Both the position numbers and the translations under genes were made by a program. From Carya illinoinensis (lineage: Eukaryota; Streptophyta; Magnoliopsida; Fagales; Juglandaceae), in the NCBI RefSeq assembly GCF_018687715.1, contig NC_056758.1, positions 8,996,501-9,060,500 on the forward strand: 64,000 nucleotides of DNA, written 5' to 3'. Below the pieces are notes generated by a model. It saw only the letters and a list, made by a program, of their open reading frames with translations. It made no database searches and was not told the DNA's origin. Positions within the stretch are counted from its first letter, which is position 1. Each line of letters starts with the position of its first letter. Shown here piece by piece: positions 34,701-46,940 of this stretch.

Positions 34701-37700
34701 GTATAGAGTTATTCATATATATTTCTATCTCGCTTCAAATCTTCAAGTTTGGAAAAGAACTTGAGGAGATTTTTCGCAACCAAGCAACCATTTTGCTTGT
34801 TATTAATATAGTCGCGTGTTTCATTGCATCTTCAACTTCATCGGTTAAACACCATGAAAAGGTCCACATACTTTCATTGATTTTTATTCCCTTTTGATTT
34901 CATGTTTTCTTCGATCCACTTCTCCACCATTGTTATATTGGCCCGACATCCATGGCTAGGTGTTTGATACACCAATATGGAGACTAAGCTCCAATTTCAA
35001 ATACTCTTATAATCAACTATCATATGAAGTACTCATCCATTAGTACATGATATATATACATGCGACCATTTGAGCAATTTGATACAGTTTTTCAATCAAT
35101 TATGATCATATATATAAATTAGCCACAGGAACGCCACTCTAATTATTCACATTATGATCAATCATCACCAGCTTATAGAATGAGAAGAGATTTCTCGTAA
35201 CTTATCCTCCACAGCCCTCTCCCCTCCCCTAGGCTACAAATTAATGTAGAAAAAAGGTTCAAAAAACAATTCAAGCAAATGGGTGTAGAAAATTTGGCTA
35301 GCTTATAATCATAGACTCTTGAGTGAAATTTTAGGGGTCTAGAAAGTAATATATATTTAATTTCCATTTTCAATGAAATGTTAGAATTACTACCTTCAAG
35401 GGGCGCAATGATTGTTCATTGTCCCTTGAAGAAGCTTTTGTTCCACACCTTAGAACAAGAATAGTACTGAAGTAGTTCAAGATCAGACAGGTCAAAAACA
35501 AAAAAAAAAGACAAGAAAAATCTAATATTTGATTCAACAAATTCCCAGTGATTTATCTGCACCAACCACCGTCAACCATAAATTAATTAAAATTCCTTAA
35601 CTAACATAAGTTCCTAAAGGGTAAGGTGTTATTCTTGGATAGACAGACGGAAAGGGACAATATAAGAGAAAGTTTGGAGGTGGGTCGATGTCAAAAGGGT
35701 TAAGATCCTGTGGGACCCCGCATGGATCTCCTTTTGTTCGTTACGCAAACCCAATATTCACATTTTTCATTTCTTCCTTAGTTTGTATTTTAATTAATAT
35801 ATGAAAGATTCGTTTGTAGGGGTGCCAAATGATGCACCAAACATACTACGAATGTGATCGGATTAATACCAGTCATCATCTTTAAATGGCAGAATTCATT
35901 AATATAATATACATGTGAACCAAGTTTTGAAAGTCCTTTTCTATGGAACAATGGAGGGCATGCACCACCTTCCTTCAGCTTTCAGAGGTAGGAGTTACAA
36001 TATCAAGGAATATAAATATCTCTTCGATCTGTTTTTTTTTTTCCCCCCTTTCTTTCCCATAACAACTAGCACAAAGACAAACAAATTAAAATTGTCATTT
36101 TGATCAATTAATTCGGAACTCAACATGCATGATCCCGGGCCGTATAGAATGAGGAGTAGTGGTTCATGATCAACGTGTGGAAACATGCACATATTGGATT
36201 AATTACTCCAACTATGCCGCCTGCCTAGCTTGCCAGCAAAGAGACGAGAAGGGGATCGGGGGGAATTACTTGGTTGCTTAGAACATGACGACCGACCGTC
36301 CCTAGTTGCTTTGAGGGAGATCAGGAGTACTAGTAGTACTGGGGCCACGTGGGGGCGTGTTTATGGTGGGGACCAGGGGAGGGAAGAGTCTCATGAGTTC
36401 AATGATGCGGTCCGCCGCATGATTGGCTACCACGGCCGACCACAACCGTCCTACGTGGACTTCAACGTCCACATCATGTATTATTATTATTATTATGTTA
36501 GCCTGCCTTCCACCCAGCATTACCAAAAAGCTCTCTTTTCGGTTTGTTTTTTTTTTAAATATCCGGAATCCCCCAACTCATTCTGGCCTTTTATATTAAT
36601 TCCACATATATCCTGTCCTCAAATCACCATATGAATTTTTAATTTTTAATTACAATTAATTAGCAATTAGGACCAACTTGCTAGGGAACAATATGGGAAT
36701 TTGAATATGATTGTCCAATATCATCACCACGTGTCTTCTTAATTATGAATTTTCTTTTTGTCCTCACAAGCTTTGCCTTATCTTAAGGTCTTTCTTCAAT
36801 TCTTTCTTTCTTCAAAAAGATTAATTAGCTCTTTTTTATGAAATTATAATTATTTTATTTTATGCCTTCAAATTAATTATCACCTTTTCTTAATAAAATT
36901 ACTACGTACTTTCGGCCTGATCATGATAATCTGTCGATCGAGTCTTTTTGACATTTATTTGATAATATCGTACTTCTCATGTATGACTACTCTATTTTTC
37001 ATACATCTTGACGGCATGCATGATATTATTCATGACGATCGATGAGTGATAATTAGTAGACAAATTAAGTAACAATTGTATTAATACTTTTGTAATCAAA
37101 TTATAAAAAGAATTAGGGATAAGTACTGATCTTTTCCTTATATATATTTAATTAATTTGTTCATTAATCTTTTCTTGGGTGCATTAGAATGAAATATTTT
37201 CTTTCCTTAATTCTTCATTATGATAGTACTTCTGATCATGAAAGCGTTGTACATCCCAATCTTGAAGTATTTAATTAAGTTATAGTTCATGCACCTCGTT
37301 GGACAAGCTGTCAAGCTGTAACTATAGTACTCCTCCTTATAATTATATAAGTTGGTCAAGGTAGCTTAAGGAATAATGTACAAAAACGCAAGTAATATAT
37401 ATATAATATTTGACAGAGATCGAGATCGGCTAATATATATTAATGTTTTACTAAATTTCGTTAAAAGTAATTATATCCCCACATACTACATTTAATTAAC
37501 ACACTTTGCAATACATGTTATAAAATAAGAGGCTTATTTTATAAAATAATTTTATTTTTATAAGATATTTTATAAAAATGACCATTTTTTTAGAATATTA
37601 TTGTATAAAATATTATAAAAAATGACTTATGTTATTATATCTTTTGATCGGAGACAAAATGGTTTCAGCGTGAAGCTGCGGCATGCATTGGGGTGTAGGA

Positions 37701-38350
37701 CAAGGTGATAATGACCTATAAGCCTCTCAATTATACCGAGGAAGCGTCCCATCAACTTATCAAGAAGGAAAATGAGTTTACTTTAAAAAAAAAGAAATTC
37801 AATATATAAATAAAATTATGTACTAATCTACATATCAGTACTGATTTTTTTATATTTAAAATTTAAATTAGTACTATTTTTAATAAAATTTATTTTTTAA
37901 TCAATCACAATAAATTAGTACATATATTAGTACACAAGTGCGCTTGCAATTAGATTTTTTTCAAAAAACAAATCTTTTTGAATTTTTCTTTTTTTTTTAA
38001 AGAAAAAAAAAATTCTTACTTCGTTTCTGTGCTGCCCAGTTAGGTACGGTTTCTACAGTGAGATATTTTAGATAAAAATTAGAAATGGAATAATAAAATA
38101 TTATTTTTTAGTATTTTTATTATTTAAAAATTTTAAAAATTAAATTATTTATTATATTTTATATAAAAATTTAAAAAATATTTTTACTACTCAAACGGAT
38201 CAAATTAGATTAATAATTTGGCTCAAAGTCATACCTTCATTTATAGTCTATTGATGAGTTTCGTCAAATTACCGTAAAGATGGGCCTTGAGAAAGTAATT
38301 TGCCAGCAGACAGGTTTATAACGACCATGGTGAAGCTTATAAATTATCAG
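31747..38350. other. Long intergenic stretch without a supported gene
   Basis: The ORFs at 32460, 33615, 33803, 34141, 36230 and 36302 have no domain, no signal and no splice context, and I treat them as chance. A GC-richer patch at about 36230-36480 contains a G-box CCACGTGG (36343-36350) and the short inverted repeat GTGGAC/GTCCAC. A TTA microsatellite lies at about 36479-36496. A MITE-like AT-rich piece lies at about 38044-38210. Confidence 0.45.
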
Positions 38351-38355
38351 TATTG

Positions 38356-38560
38356 CACTATAAGAAACTGTTTATTTATAATTAAATATTTGTAATGAAA
38401 ATAACTATTTATTATAAAAATAAGTAATTTATCAGGAAATGGTCGTTTCTATTGTAAATACATGGTCATAAATAAAGTTTTTCCTATCAATATTTTATTA
38501 ATGAGAACTGTTTTAACCACAAAGTTGAGATTTCACAAAAATAAATTTACAATTAAAGAC
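38356..38560. mobile_element. CACTA-type terminus, possible truncated MITE
   Basis: CACTATAAGAAACTG begins at 38356, matching the plant CACTA end CACTATAAGAAA. The matching right end is not found nearby. Confidence 0.35.
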
Positions 38561-38807
38561 TTCGTTTAATTGATATGATAAATTAGATTATAAAGTAAAC
38601 TATTTTTATTGCAAAGTAAATCGATCTAATGTATAATATGCAATCATATCAATTTATAAATTTATTTTTATAAAATCTCTTTATAATTATAGTACATCTC
38701 TTTAAATATTATTTTCTAATTTCTCGTCCCAATCAGGTGGAAGTAACACAAAAAAAGTATCTCAAACTTTTTGTAAATAATTCTTGATCATATGCATGAT
38801 TAATGCA

Positions 38808-38915
38808 CACTATAAGAAAAATGGATTTTTGTAATTATTATTTTGCAATCAAAATGACTATTTTCGACGAAAACAAGTAACCCATTTTTTTTGTGGTGCC
38901 ATATGGGTACGACTT
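38808..38915. mobile_element. CACTA-type terminus, truncated
   Basis: CACTATAAGAAAAATGG at 38808 followed by ATTTTTGTAATTATTATTTT, related to the inverted arms at 8393-8545. No right end seen before unrelated sequence begins at about 38915. Confidence 0.35.
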
Positions 38916-39029
38916 TGTCTAGTTTGGATGATGGAGAATAGTTTGGATGATGGAGAATCATAAGTACGCTAACACAAGCCTTAAATTGTTTATAATGTTT
39001 CAAATATTGTCTTTATAATATATATTATG

Positions 39030-39200
39030 AGCAATGTTACATATAGTTACTATTTAAAGACTGCAATATAGGTATAAGCACTTTTATTTTTAAAATTACT
39101 AAAATATCATTTATAAATTAATAGTTTTTATCCTTTAATAAAGAGCCTGCATATACAGTCTCCACTTAAAGATTATAAATATAATTTTTCGTATATTATA
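39030..39200. mobile_element. MITE-like sequence
   Basis: Begins GAGCAATGTTACATATAGT, close to the GAGTAATG.TATATACAG end motif seen elsewhere, and ends near a second AGTCTCCACTTAAAGA. The borders are weak. Confidence 0.3.
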
Positions 39201-40355
39201 TAGAATAACTATAGCTACAGTGGATTATTCATGCATGCATGCATGTGCGATAATTCCACACATGGTAATTTCTCAAAATTAACATGCTCTCTCTCCTAGA
39301 TCTAGAGGATAAAAGGTAGATAAGTTATATCCAAAATGAGCATATTAATATGGCACGTGCACAAAATTACTCATTATTTAGCGTAAAAAAGTCAACAAGC
39401 TGTCATGCAAGATGCTGCATGCGCGCGCAGACCCATGGCATGCAGGCCAAATCGATCGACCATTGGCAAAACGTGATCCACGTATTAATTTGTGATAGTG
39501 CCAGCACTGCTAGCTAGCTAGCCCTATTGAATGATCCATGAACCTTTTTGAGCCACGTGTTATCGCATATAATTGGAATGTTGGAATGTTACCGGACCCA
39601 TAATCATCTATAATTACTCATTCTGTAAGGATTTTTAGCCTCGATGATCGATCGTTGCATGCCCCCGGATCCATCTCCCATTTATTTGGATTCCATCTGT
39701 CAAATCCTATATATAATTTCAACCAAATTTCAAAAGCCAACCTCAATATCATCCCGGCGGCCACCGGCTAGCTAATTGCATTAATATAAACTTTGGAGTA
39801 TTTGGAGTGTCATTCTCGCAGTTCACTTTTTTAATATCTACTATTGTTCGTACCATACATAAATTTTATAAAAATAAAATTATAAATAATTAATGTATCT
39901 TAATTTAATGTCATATTATAAAAAGAAAAGTGCTACATATACAAATATATTACATAAAAATAAACTCACAAACTGATATAGTTTCATGAGATCAGTTAGA
40001 TTTACTTTACAATAAATATAACTTTACAATTTAGTATACCACATCAAGTCACATGAGTTTGTAGGTTTAATTTTATGTAATCCTTTTGGACACAAAAGTA
40101 TTTCCCTTATAAAAATACATTTTAGTACTGTAATGCAAATTAGACGTATCACATTATGCAACATCAATTTATGAGTTTATTTTTGTGATATCTTTTTGTG
40201 AGTCTAACATTTTTCATTAAATTGTGTTACGTTTTATAGAGTAAATAACTTTATGATGGAGTAATGGTACGTATAAACTTACAAGCAATATTAACTCAAA
40301 CTCAATGAAATAATTATTAATTGGATGGAATTAAGATCCTCTTATAGATATATTC
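39201..40355. other. Intergenic, AT-rich
   Basis: No gene seen. CATG-rich runs at about 39231-39245 and several CTAGCTAGC palindromes (39510-39521, 39766) are present. Confidence 0.5.
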
Positions 40356-40659
40356 AATTTTGTTGCCCAGATGACTAATACAAGAGGGAGGTGAATTGAA
40401 TTGTATAAAAAAAATAACAATTATAAATCAAATATACAATATAAAATATAAACAAAATACGAAACAGTAATAAATATAAAGAGTAAGGATAAGAGAGAAG
40501 CAAACTCAATATGTTAACGAGGTTCGGCCCTACTGCCTACGTCCTCGCCTCAAGCTACCCACTACAAGAAATTTAATTTTTATGGACGAAATTCGTCCCT
40601 AAAAGTACTTTTCTGAGACGAAATTTTTAATTTCGTCTCAAAACATGGAAAACCTTATA

Positions 40660-40830
40660 AATCTATTCGAACTAAAACAAATTAGTTCGAACTTGAGATT
40701 CTGAAACGAATTAGGTCGTCTCCAAAAATCTATACCGTTCGAACTAATTAAATTTAATTCGAACAGAAAATTAATTAATTCGAATGCAATATTATTTGTT
40801 CGAATTAGTATTAACGTATTCGAACGGTAT
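40660..40830. repeat. Left subterminal TTCGAA repeat cluster of the CACTA element
   Basis: Seven TTCGAA palindromes in about 170 bp, inside AATTAGTTCGAACTTGAGA-like units, directly inward of the left terminus. Confidence 0.8.
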
Positions 40831-41242
40831 TATTTAATTGAAAAGATATATTGTTAAAACTGTAAGAATACATATTTTTTCTATTAATCTTTTATCATTT
40901 CCAAAGTAAATAAAAAGTTCTATATATTATATATTATGATTTACAATGAATTAAAATATTTACAAATTCATAAATAATTAATTTTATGTAATTAATTTAA
41001 AAATATTTTAGTTAACTAAATATTAATTTAAAGATAGTGTCATTTTTTCAATTATCGTGAACACTAAGTATAATGAGAAGAAAATATAATTAACAATAAA
41101 GAGGCTAGCAAATACTAAAAATAAAAACTATACTGCATTAATTACATTCCAAAATGAGTTAGACATTCTATACAATATAAAAAAGTAAAAAAATAACTAA
41201 CAATATTTATTTATTATATAAATCAAAATCCTCCTGTAAAGT

Positions 41243-42358
41243 TTACAAGCATCCTTCTAGGTCCTTAAGCTTCTCCATCATGGGCTGAATGAAGTCCCTC
41301 AATAAAATGTCGCGGTGATCTACCAATATAGCTCGTACCTCATCTAGAGTAGCCCCAGCAGGGTGTCTCTCAATAGGGGCAGCAGCAGTAGAAGCTGGAT
41401 CAGTAGGCGGAGGCTGATCCTGTAGGACTGCACGAGTCTTCGACAAGTGACCCTTGCTCTTACTGAATGTGATCTTGTTAACGGGCCCCATTTGTGGCGA
41501 CCTCCGCTCAGTCAAAGTCACTGTAACCCCTGAATGGAGTAAGAGGTTAGATATCAAAAGCGCAAATGGTAGACTAACTCCACCCAAATAGCGTGACTCT
41601 GTACGAATGCGGAGGAAGAAATATAATGCCAGGTCAATCGGCTCCCCTCGTGCTAACCGTAACAAAAATCTGGCCCGCTCGATTCCGAAATCAGTCTTGT
41701 GTTTTTTCGGATCAATGTTATACCCAACAATCAAATTAAGCATTCTGAAAAATGCTATACAGTCGGCCTGTCGGATCACTTTACTGCCATCATATGGAGG
41801 AGCCTCAGGGTCTCGCACTAGGTCACGAACCTGATCGTCTGTGAGACCATCATCAGGTACCTCATCACCGCTCTCGCTATCATCCGAGCTAACATCCAGC
41901 TCTGCGGTCTGTACATCCGGCACTGGCGATGAGGATGCGACTGTTGTGTCCTCTCCAGATGGTGCATTCGCTGATCTCGCTGCTGCTGCTGCAGGATAGG
42001 CACCGGGCTCTCGTCGCAAATCTAGAAACTCAGCAATAACGCGGGGAGAGAATATAATACTCACTCCCCGGACTACTAAGTTATAGCATAGAGCATCACC
42101 AGACTGCTCACCCATGGCACGGTAAAACTCACCGACCATCTCAGGATATGCTGTGCCCCTCTGTCGACAGATCGGGGTCCATCCACGATCGGTGATGATG
42201 TCATGTATGCTCCGCCCCTCCCAAGTGAGGTCACGGAAGTCACCTAGAATGATCTCCCGCTCAACTAATATAGGCCTGACGGCCGGCTGAGAAGGAGATG
42301 CGGAGGTACTTTCGACTGTCTGGGGTCTGGAACGTTTTCTTCCGCTGCTGCTTGCCAT
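41243..42358 (-). CDS. Putative plant transposon-associated protein (PF20167-like), intact 371-residue ORF in CACTA
   Basis: Single-exon ORF running MASSSGRKRSRP to MMEKLKDLEGCL. Residues about 60-120 (AYPEMVGEFYRAMGEQ, then NLVVRGVSIIFSPRVIAEFL) and 195-280 (ADCIAFFRMLNLIVGYNIDP, then SLPFALLISNLLLHSGV) match, as I recall the family, the putative plant transposon protein domain found in many plant repeats. Between them is an acidic Ser/Asp/Glu linker (about 130-185); the C-terminal part is polar with a possible short coiled coil. Its GC content is well above the AT-rich element around it and there are no stops, so it may be a young capture or under selection. It lies antisense to the transposase genes at the left end. 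The biochemical role is unknown. Family call is from memory; being coding is fairly certain. Confidence 0.75.
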   Translation of the reverse strand: MASSSGRKRSRPQTVESTSASPSQPAVRPILVEREIILGDFRDLTWEGRSIHDIITDRGWTPICRQRGTAYPEMVGEFYRAMGEQSGDALCYNLVVRGVSIIFSPRVIAEFLDLRREPGAYPAAAAARSANAPSGEDTTVASSSPVPDVQTAELDVSSDDSESGDEVPDDGLTDDQVRDLVRDPEAPPYDGSKVIRQADCIAFFRMLNLIVGYNIDPKKHKTDFGIERARFLLRLARGEPIDLALYFFLRIRTESRYLGGVSLPFALLISNLLLHSGVTVTLTERRSPQMGPVNKITFSKSKGHLSKTRAVLQDQPPPTDPASTAAAPIERHPAGATLDEVRAILVDHRDILLRDFIQPMMEKLKDLEGCL

Positions 42359-42399
42359 TAGTATACTGTTGATGTATAAAAGATATATGTGATCTAATT

Positions 42400-43130
42400 A
42401 AAGTGAATTAGAGGAATGATGATGTTGTGCTGTCATGGTTGACAACTGCTTATTCGAATGGCCTTTAATTCCATTCGAATTAAATTATATTCATTCGAAT
42501 GAACATAAAATTAATTCGAATGATCTCAGATAACTCCATTCGAATTAGCCTAAAATCCATTCGAATAAAATTATATTCCATTCGAATGAACCTAAATTTA
42601 ATTCGAATGGACTTGACTTCAATTCGAATGGAATTTATATTCATTCAAACGGACCTGAGCCAAACAAACATGGCTGAGTCGACTCAGAACCGAACCGACA
42701 CATTCATTTTTATGAAGGAATCCAATATTTTAATCGGTAGAAATGATTTAGGAGTAAATCCCTATCATTTCTACCGATTATAGTTGTGTCATTTGCCCCT
42801 AAAACAACAAAATGGGGCCGGATTGATTCAAAATCTGACCCCCCCAAAACTAACTAAAAAGCTAATAAAAATAAAGCACATTTAACCCATACCTCTTGTT
42901 CTAGGAGATTTGAGGAGTTGGTCGGAGTTGGTGGCGGCGTTGTGGCTGCTAACGGCAGAGGAATCGAAGAGTTCGAATGAGAGGAGGCACGAAATGAATA
43001 GAGAAGAAACTGGTTCGCAGCTTAAATAACGTGATTTCGTTCGAACGGAAGTATAAGCAGTTCGAATTAAAAGGGTATAAGTTCGAATTAAAAGGGTATA
43101 AGTTCGAATGAATTATATAATACTTCATAA
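42400..43130. promoter_or_regulatory. Cluster of TTCGAA palindromes and leader between the two transposon gene sets
   Basis: At least 14 TTCGAA sites in two bunches (about 42450-42650 and 42970-43120), many in repeats reading CATTCGAATGGA with alternating flanks. It lies 5' of the minus-strand ORF. It could bind a transposon-coded protein or drive the divergent transcript; that is inference. Confidence 0.5.
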
Positions 43131-44097
43131 AAATATATATATATATATAAGTACAAGATGTAAAACAATTGAGAAGTATTAGTAATACTAGTATATAATA
43201 CAGAGTATACTAGTACTAATAAAAAATTTCTCACTAGTATATATAATAATATATATTAGATAACTATATATCGATAGTATAGAGTTTTATACTAGTTACT
43301 TATATATATTGTGAGTATCTAGTATATATATATGTAATAGTATATATATTATGCATTAGATGAGTATAAAATAGTATTGTCTAAAGCATTGCATTATAAA
43401 GTAAATATAGTAAGTATATAGTAAAACATTGCATTAATTATATGTATAAAAAACATATTTCTAATATATTTAGTTTGTATATTAATAATAAACCAAGTAC
43501 TTGGACTATATTATAAAGTATTACAGTATTATTAGTTTTCATATTTTGAGGGTATCTATACTTTAATATCACTTAGTATTATACTATTAGTGATACTTAG
43601 TATTATACTTATAGTGATACTAACTTGTAAGTATAACACTATTAGTGATTGTAAATAAAATATTATACTATTTTAAATACTTAATATTATAGATTGATAA
43701 GAAACTTAGTATTATGATATTAGTGACACTTAGTATTATATAGTCTATATAAATTTTACATATACACATAATAATATTGGGTGTATTATGTGTATAGTTA
43801 TATATTTATCTAATTATCTATTCAAACTAATATAATGTTAGTTCGAATAGAGATAATTCATGTTCGAACGAATTTTTTTTGTTTGGAGGGAAAATTCACG
43901 CCAAGTTATCAGTATATGCTGGATAATATTCCTTTTTTCTGTTCGAACTGGAAAAATATTAATTCGAACGGGAAAAAATTGTGGGAAAAATTAGCGGTAT
44001 TTGGATTTTCGCGTTCGAACTGAAATGCACATATTATTAATCCGATCATTTCACTTCATTTTCACTCGGATTGAAGATTGAGAAAAGGAGAGAGAGC

Positions 44098-44190
44098 ATG
44101 GCAGAGGCTGTGAGAGAGTGTTGTGGAGAGAGAGAGCTTGAAAGCATTGAGAGAGAAGAGATTCTTGAGAGAGAAAGGAGAAGGACAAGA
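44098..44190 (+). other. Possible first exon of a CACTA gene
   Basis: An ATG at 44098 opens a Glu/Arg-rich frame (MAEAVRECCGERELESIERE) that ends at a strong donor AGAG/GTAAGT at about 44191. A similar ACAAGAG/GTAAG occurs at about 44348. It could splice toward the TNP2 exon starting after TTTTATAG at 45727. Unproven. Confidence 0.3.
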
Positions 44191-44639
44191 GGTAAGTTGT
44201 GTTTTTTTGTATTTTTCATTCCGATTTTCATTTACAAATATCTATAGAGTTTTTACATTTATTTGTTGGGATAGAACAACAGTTTAATGTGTTTTATGTA
44301 TATATAGGTATTGTTGATTGACTGAAATTTGAATTGCTAGTACAAGAGGTAAGTTTTATTAGTTTTCTAAGTTGTTTAATAATCATATTTAGAGATATTC
44401 ATATAGTTTTCAATGTGTTGAATTGAAATATGGCATCATGAATGTGAAAATTGTGTTTTGTTTATCAGTTTTGTGCTCTGTTTTATGACTGGTTTCTGGG
44501 TTGGTTTAATTCGAACGCTCTGAATACCGTTCGAATTTATTTTTATTTGTTCGAACAGAATATAACTCGACCAGCGTTCCATTCGAACCTATAGAGTGTT
44601 TGTTCGAACAGTATCAATTAAATACTTATTATTTGCAGT

Positions 44640-45165
44640 GATAATTAAATAACAGTTAATACTCCAAATATAATAATAAGATAGTTAATTAAAAAATTAT
44701 AATTAAATATTTGAACATAAGTAAGTACTCAAGTATTAATTATGGTGATTAATACATAATGTATAATTAATTATATCTATGATATAGTTTAATTAAATAG
44801 CTTAATACTCCAAATATAATAATAAGATATTTAATTAAAAAATTATAATTAAATATGTGAAGATATTTAAGTACTCAAGTAATAAGATAATTAATACATA
44901 ATGTATAATTAATTATATCTAAGTACACTAATTAAATAGCTTAATACTCCAAATATAATAATAAGATATTTAATTAAAAAATTATAATTAAATATGTGAA
45001 GATATTTAAGTACTCAAGTAATAAGATGATTAATACATAATGTATAATTAATTATATCTAAGCACACTAATTAAATAGCTTAATACTCCAAAGGAATAAT
45101 AAGATATTTAATTAAAAAATTATAATTAAATACTTGAATATAAGTAAGTACTCAAGTATTAAATA
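44640..45165. repeat. Tandem repeat of about 139-146 bp, four copies, inside CACTA
   Basis: TAATACTCCAAATATAATAA recurs at about 44657, 44803 and 44942, with a diverged fourth copy at 45081; each unit is followed by TTTAATTAAAAAATTATAAT. AT-rich, non-coding. Confidence 0.8.
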
Positions 45166-45726
45166 TTTCAAAATCTTTAATGGCCCATCATGTATACTTG
45201 TAATGTAATCTTCTCATGTATTTGTGATGTATGTTTGTTATGTTTGCTACTGAGTGTTTGGATTTTGTAGTTATTTTACATGCAGTTAAACCTTAGACCC
45301 GTTCGAGAGTTGTGGCCAAATATTCTCTTAAAGAATATTTGGTTATAACTCTTGAATTGTCCAAAGTAGACAGTTTGGGATTCTATCATCTATATGGCAT
45401 ATATACTTAGTTATAACTCCTGTGTTAATCAATTTAAATTTTGGTTTAGCATTTTCCTACATTCTTCGAGTATGTAGTTCATAAGTTTCTCGGCTCATGA
45501 ATAGGGTCGACGGCTTATCGTGACTAGCATACTTGGAGAATTATAGGGAAATGCTGTCGAAATTTTTACTAACATACGAGTTTTAGACTGAGTATATATG
45601 CGATATAGATGATAGTCTCTCGAATGAGATAGGACCAACTACCTTAAAAGTACAGGGTAATTAAACACATGTATTGTAATAGTTGAATGATAGTGTTTAT
45701 CCCATGATTGTGGTTTTCTTTTATAG

Positions 45727-46940
45727 ACGGATAAAAGTTGGATGTTGTTGGGAGATAGACTTGGTCGAGACTATAAGCAATATGCACAAGGGGTGAAGTC
45801 TTTCTTAAAATTTGCTTGTGGGAGTGTTGATAGTCGAGGATTTATAAGATGCCCATGTAAGAAGTGCAAAAACCTTAGTTCTTATAATATGACGGCTGTG
45901 GAGGATCATTTATTCGTAAATGGAATTGATGGTAAATATTCACATTGGGTTTTACATGGAGAACCATTTCCCCAAGGAGTTAGATTTGGCAGTCATCTCA
46001 ACCAGATGGATGAATGTAACGAGATCGACACGGAGGACATAAATGTTGATATTTCTGATGATGGTTATGATAATGGAGAAGATATGACTGAAATGTTAGG
46101 AGATCTTGGCGCAGGCATATTTGGTGCCAGGGTTGGAGAAGGAACATCTACCCAGTCATTTGAGGGAAATGAAGACTTTGGATCATTGTGGGAGGATGCA
46201 CAACGAGAATTGTACGAAGGGTGCACCCGTCATAGCAAGTTGTCATTCACTGTCAGGTTGCTCCATATAAAGTCTATTTGTCGTATTTCTGCAAAAGCTA
46301 TCGATATGCTGCTTGAATTATTTAAAGAGGCTCTACCAGAGGATAACGTAGTACCTCAAAATTTTTATGAAGCGAAGAAATTGAAGCGAGGGTTAGGATT
46401 TGATTATAATATCATCCATGCATGTAAGAATGATTGTGTTCTCTTCTGGAAGCAATATGCAGAATGTGAATCATGTCCGGTGTGTCTTGAGTCAAGATGG
46501 ACATCAGATAAGCGTAATGTACCCCAGAAAGTGCTAAGACATTTTCCGCTTATTCCTCGACTTCAAAGATTATTTACTTCCCGGATGACTGCGAAAGATA
46601 TGACTTGGCATCACACAGAAAGAGTTCAAAATGATCAATTTCTCACTCATCCTGCAGATTCCTTACAATGGAAGAAATTTGATGACGAGTATCCATGGTT
46701 TGCTGAAGAACCTCGCAATGTACGTCTTGATTTAGCAACTGATGGGTTTAATCCATTTGGCAACATGAGCACTTCTCATAGCACTTAGCCTGTCATAGTA
46801 ATGCCTTATAATTTGCCACCATTGAAGTGTATGAAGGATCCTTATTTTATGATGACTCTATTGATTCCAGGGCCAAGGTCACCAGAAAATGAAATAGATG
46901 TATATTTGCAGCCAATGATGGAAGAGTTGAAAGAGTTGTG
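45727..46940 (+). pseudogene. TNP2-type CACTA transposase, N-terminal part only
   Basis: Starts as the usual DKSWMLLGDR end-box but with ACG instead of ATG at 45727-45729, just after a good acceptor (TTTTATAG). From 45742 an ORF reads through the transposase-associated Cys-rich domain (FIRCPCKKCKNLSSYN, then VEDHLFVNGI, YSHWVLHGEPFP) and into the TNP2 domain (CKNDCVLFWKQYAECESCP, MTWHHTERVQNDQFLTHPAD, DGFNPFGNMSTSHS). There a Trp codon has become TAG (46786-46788). The frame goes on as MPYNLPPLKCMKDPYFMMT to EELKELWE, then the rest of TNP2, several hundred residues including the catalytic region, is missing. Non-functional. Confidence 0.88.

Noticed and set aside
36230..36634. 134-residue plus-strand ORF
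   Set aside because: No recognisable domain; includes a TTA microsatellite translated as Tyr run; no splice or conservation evidence.
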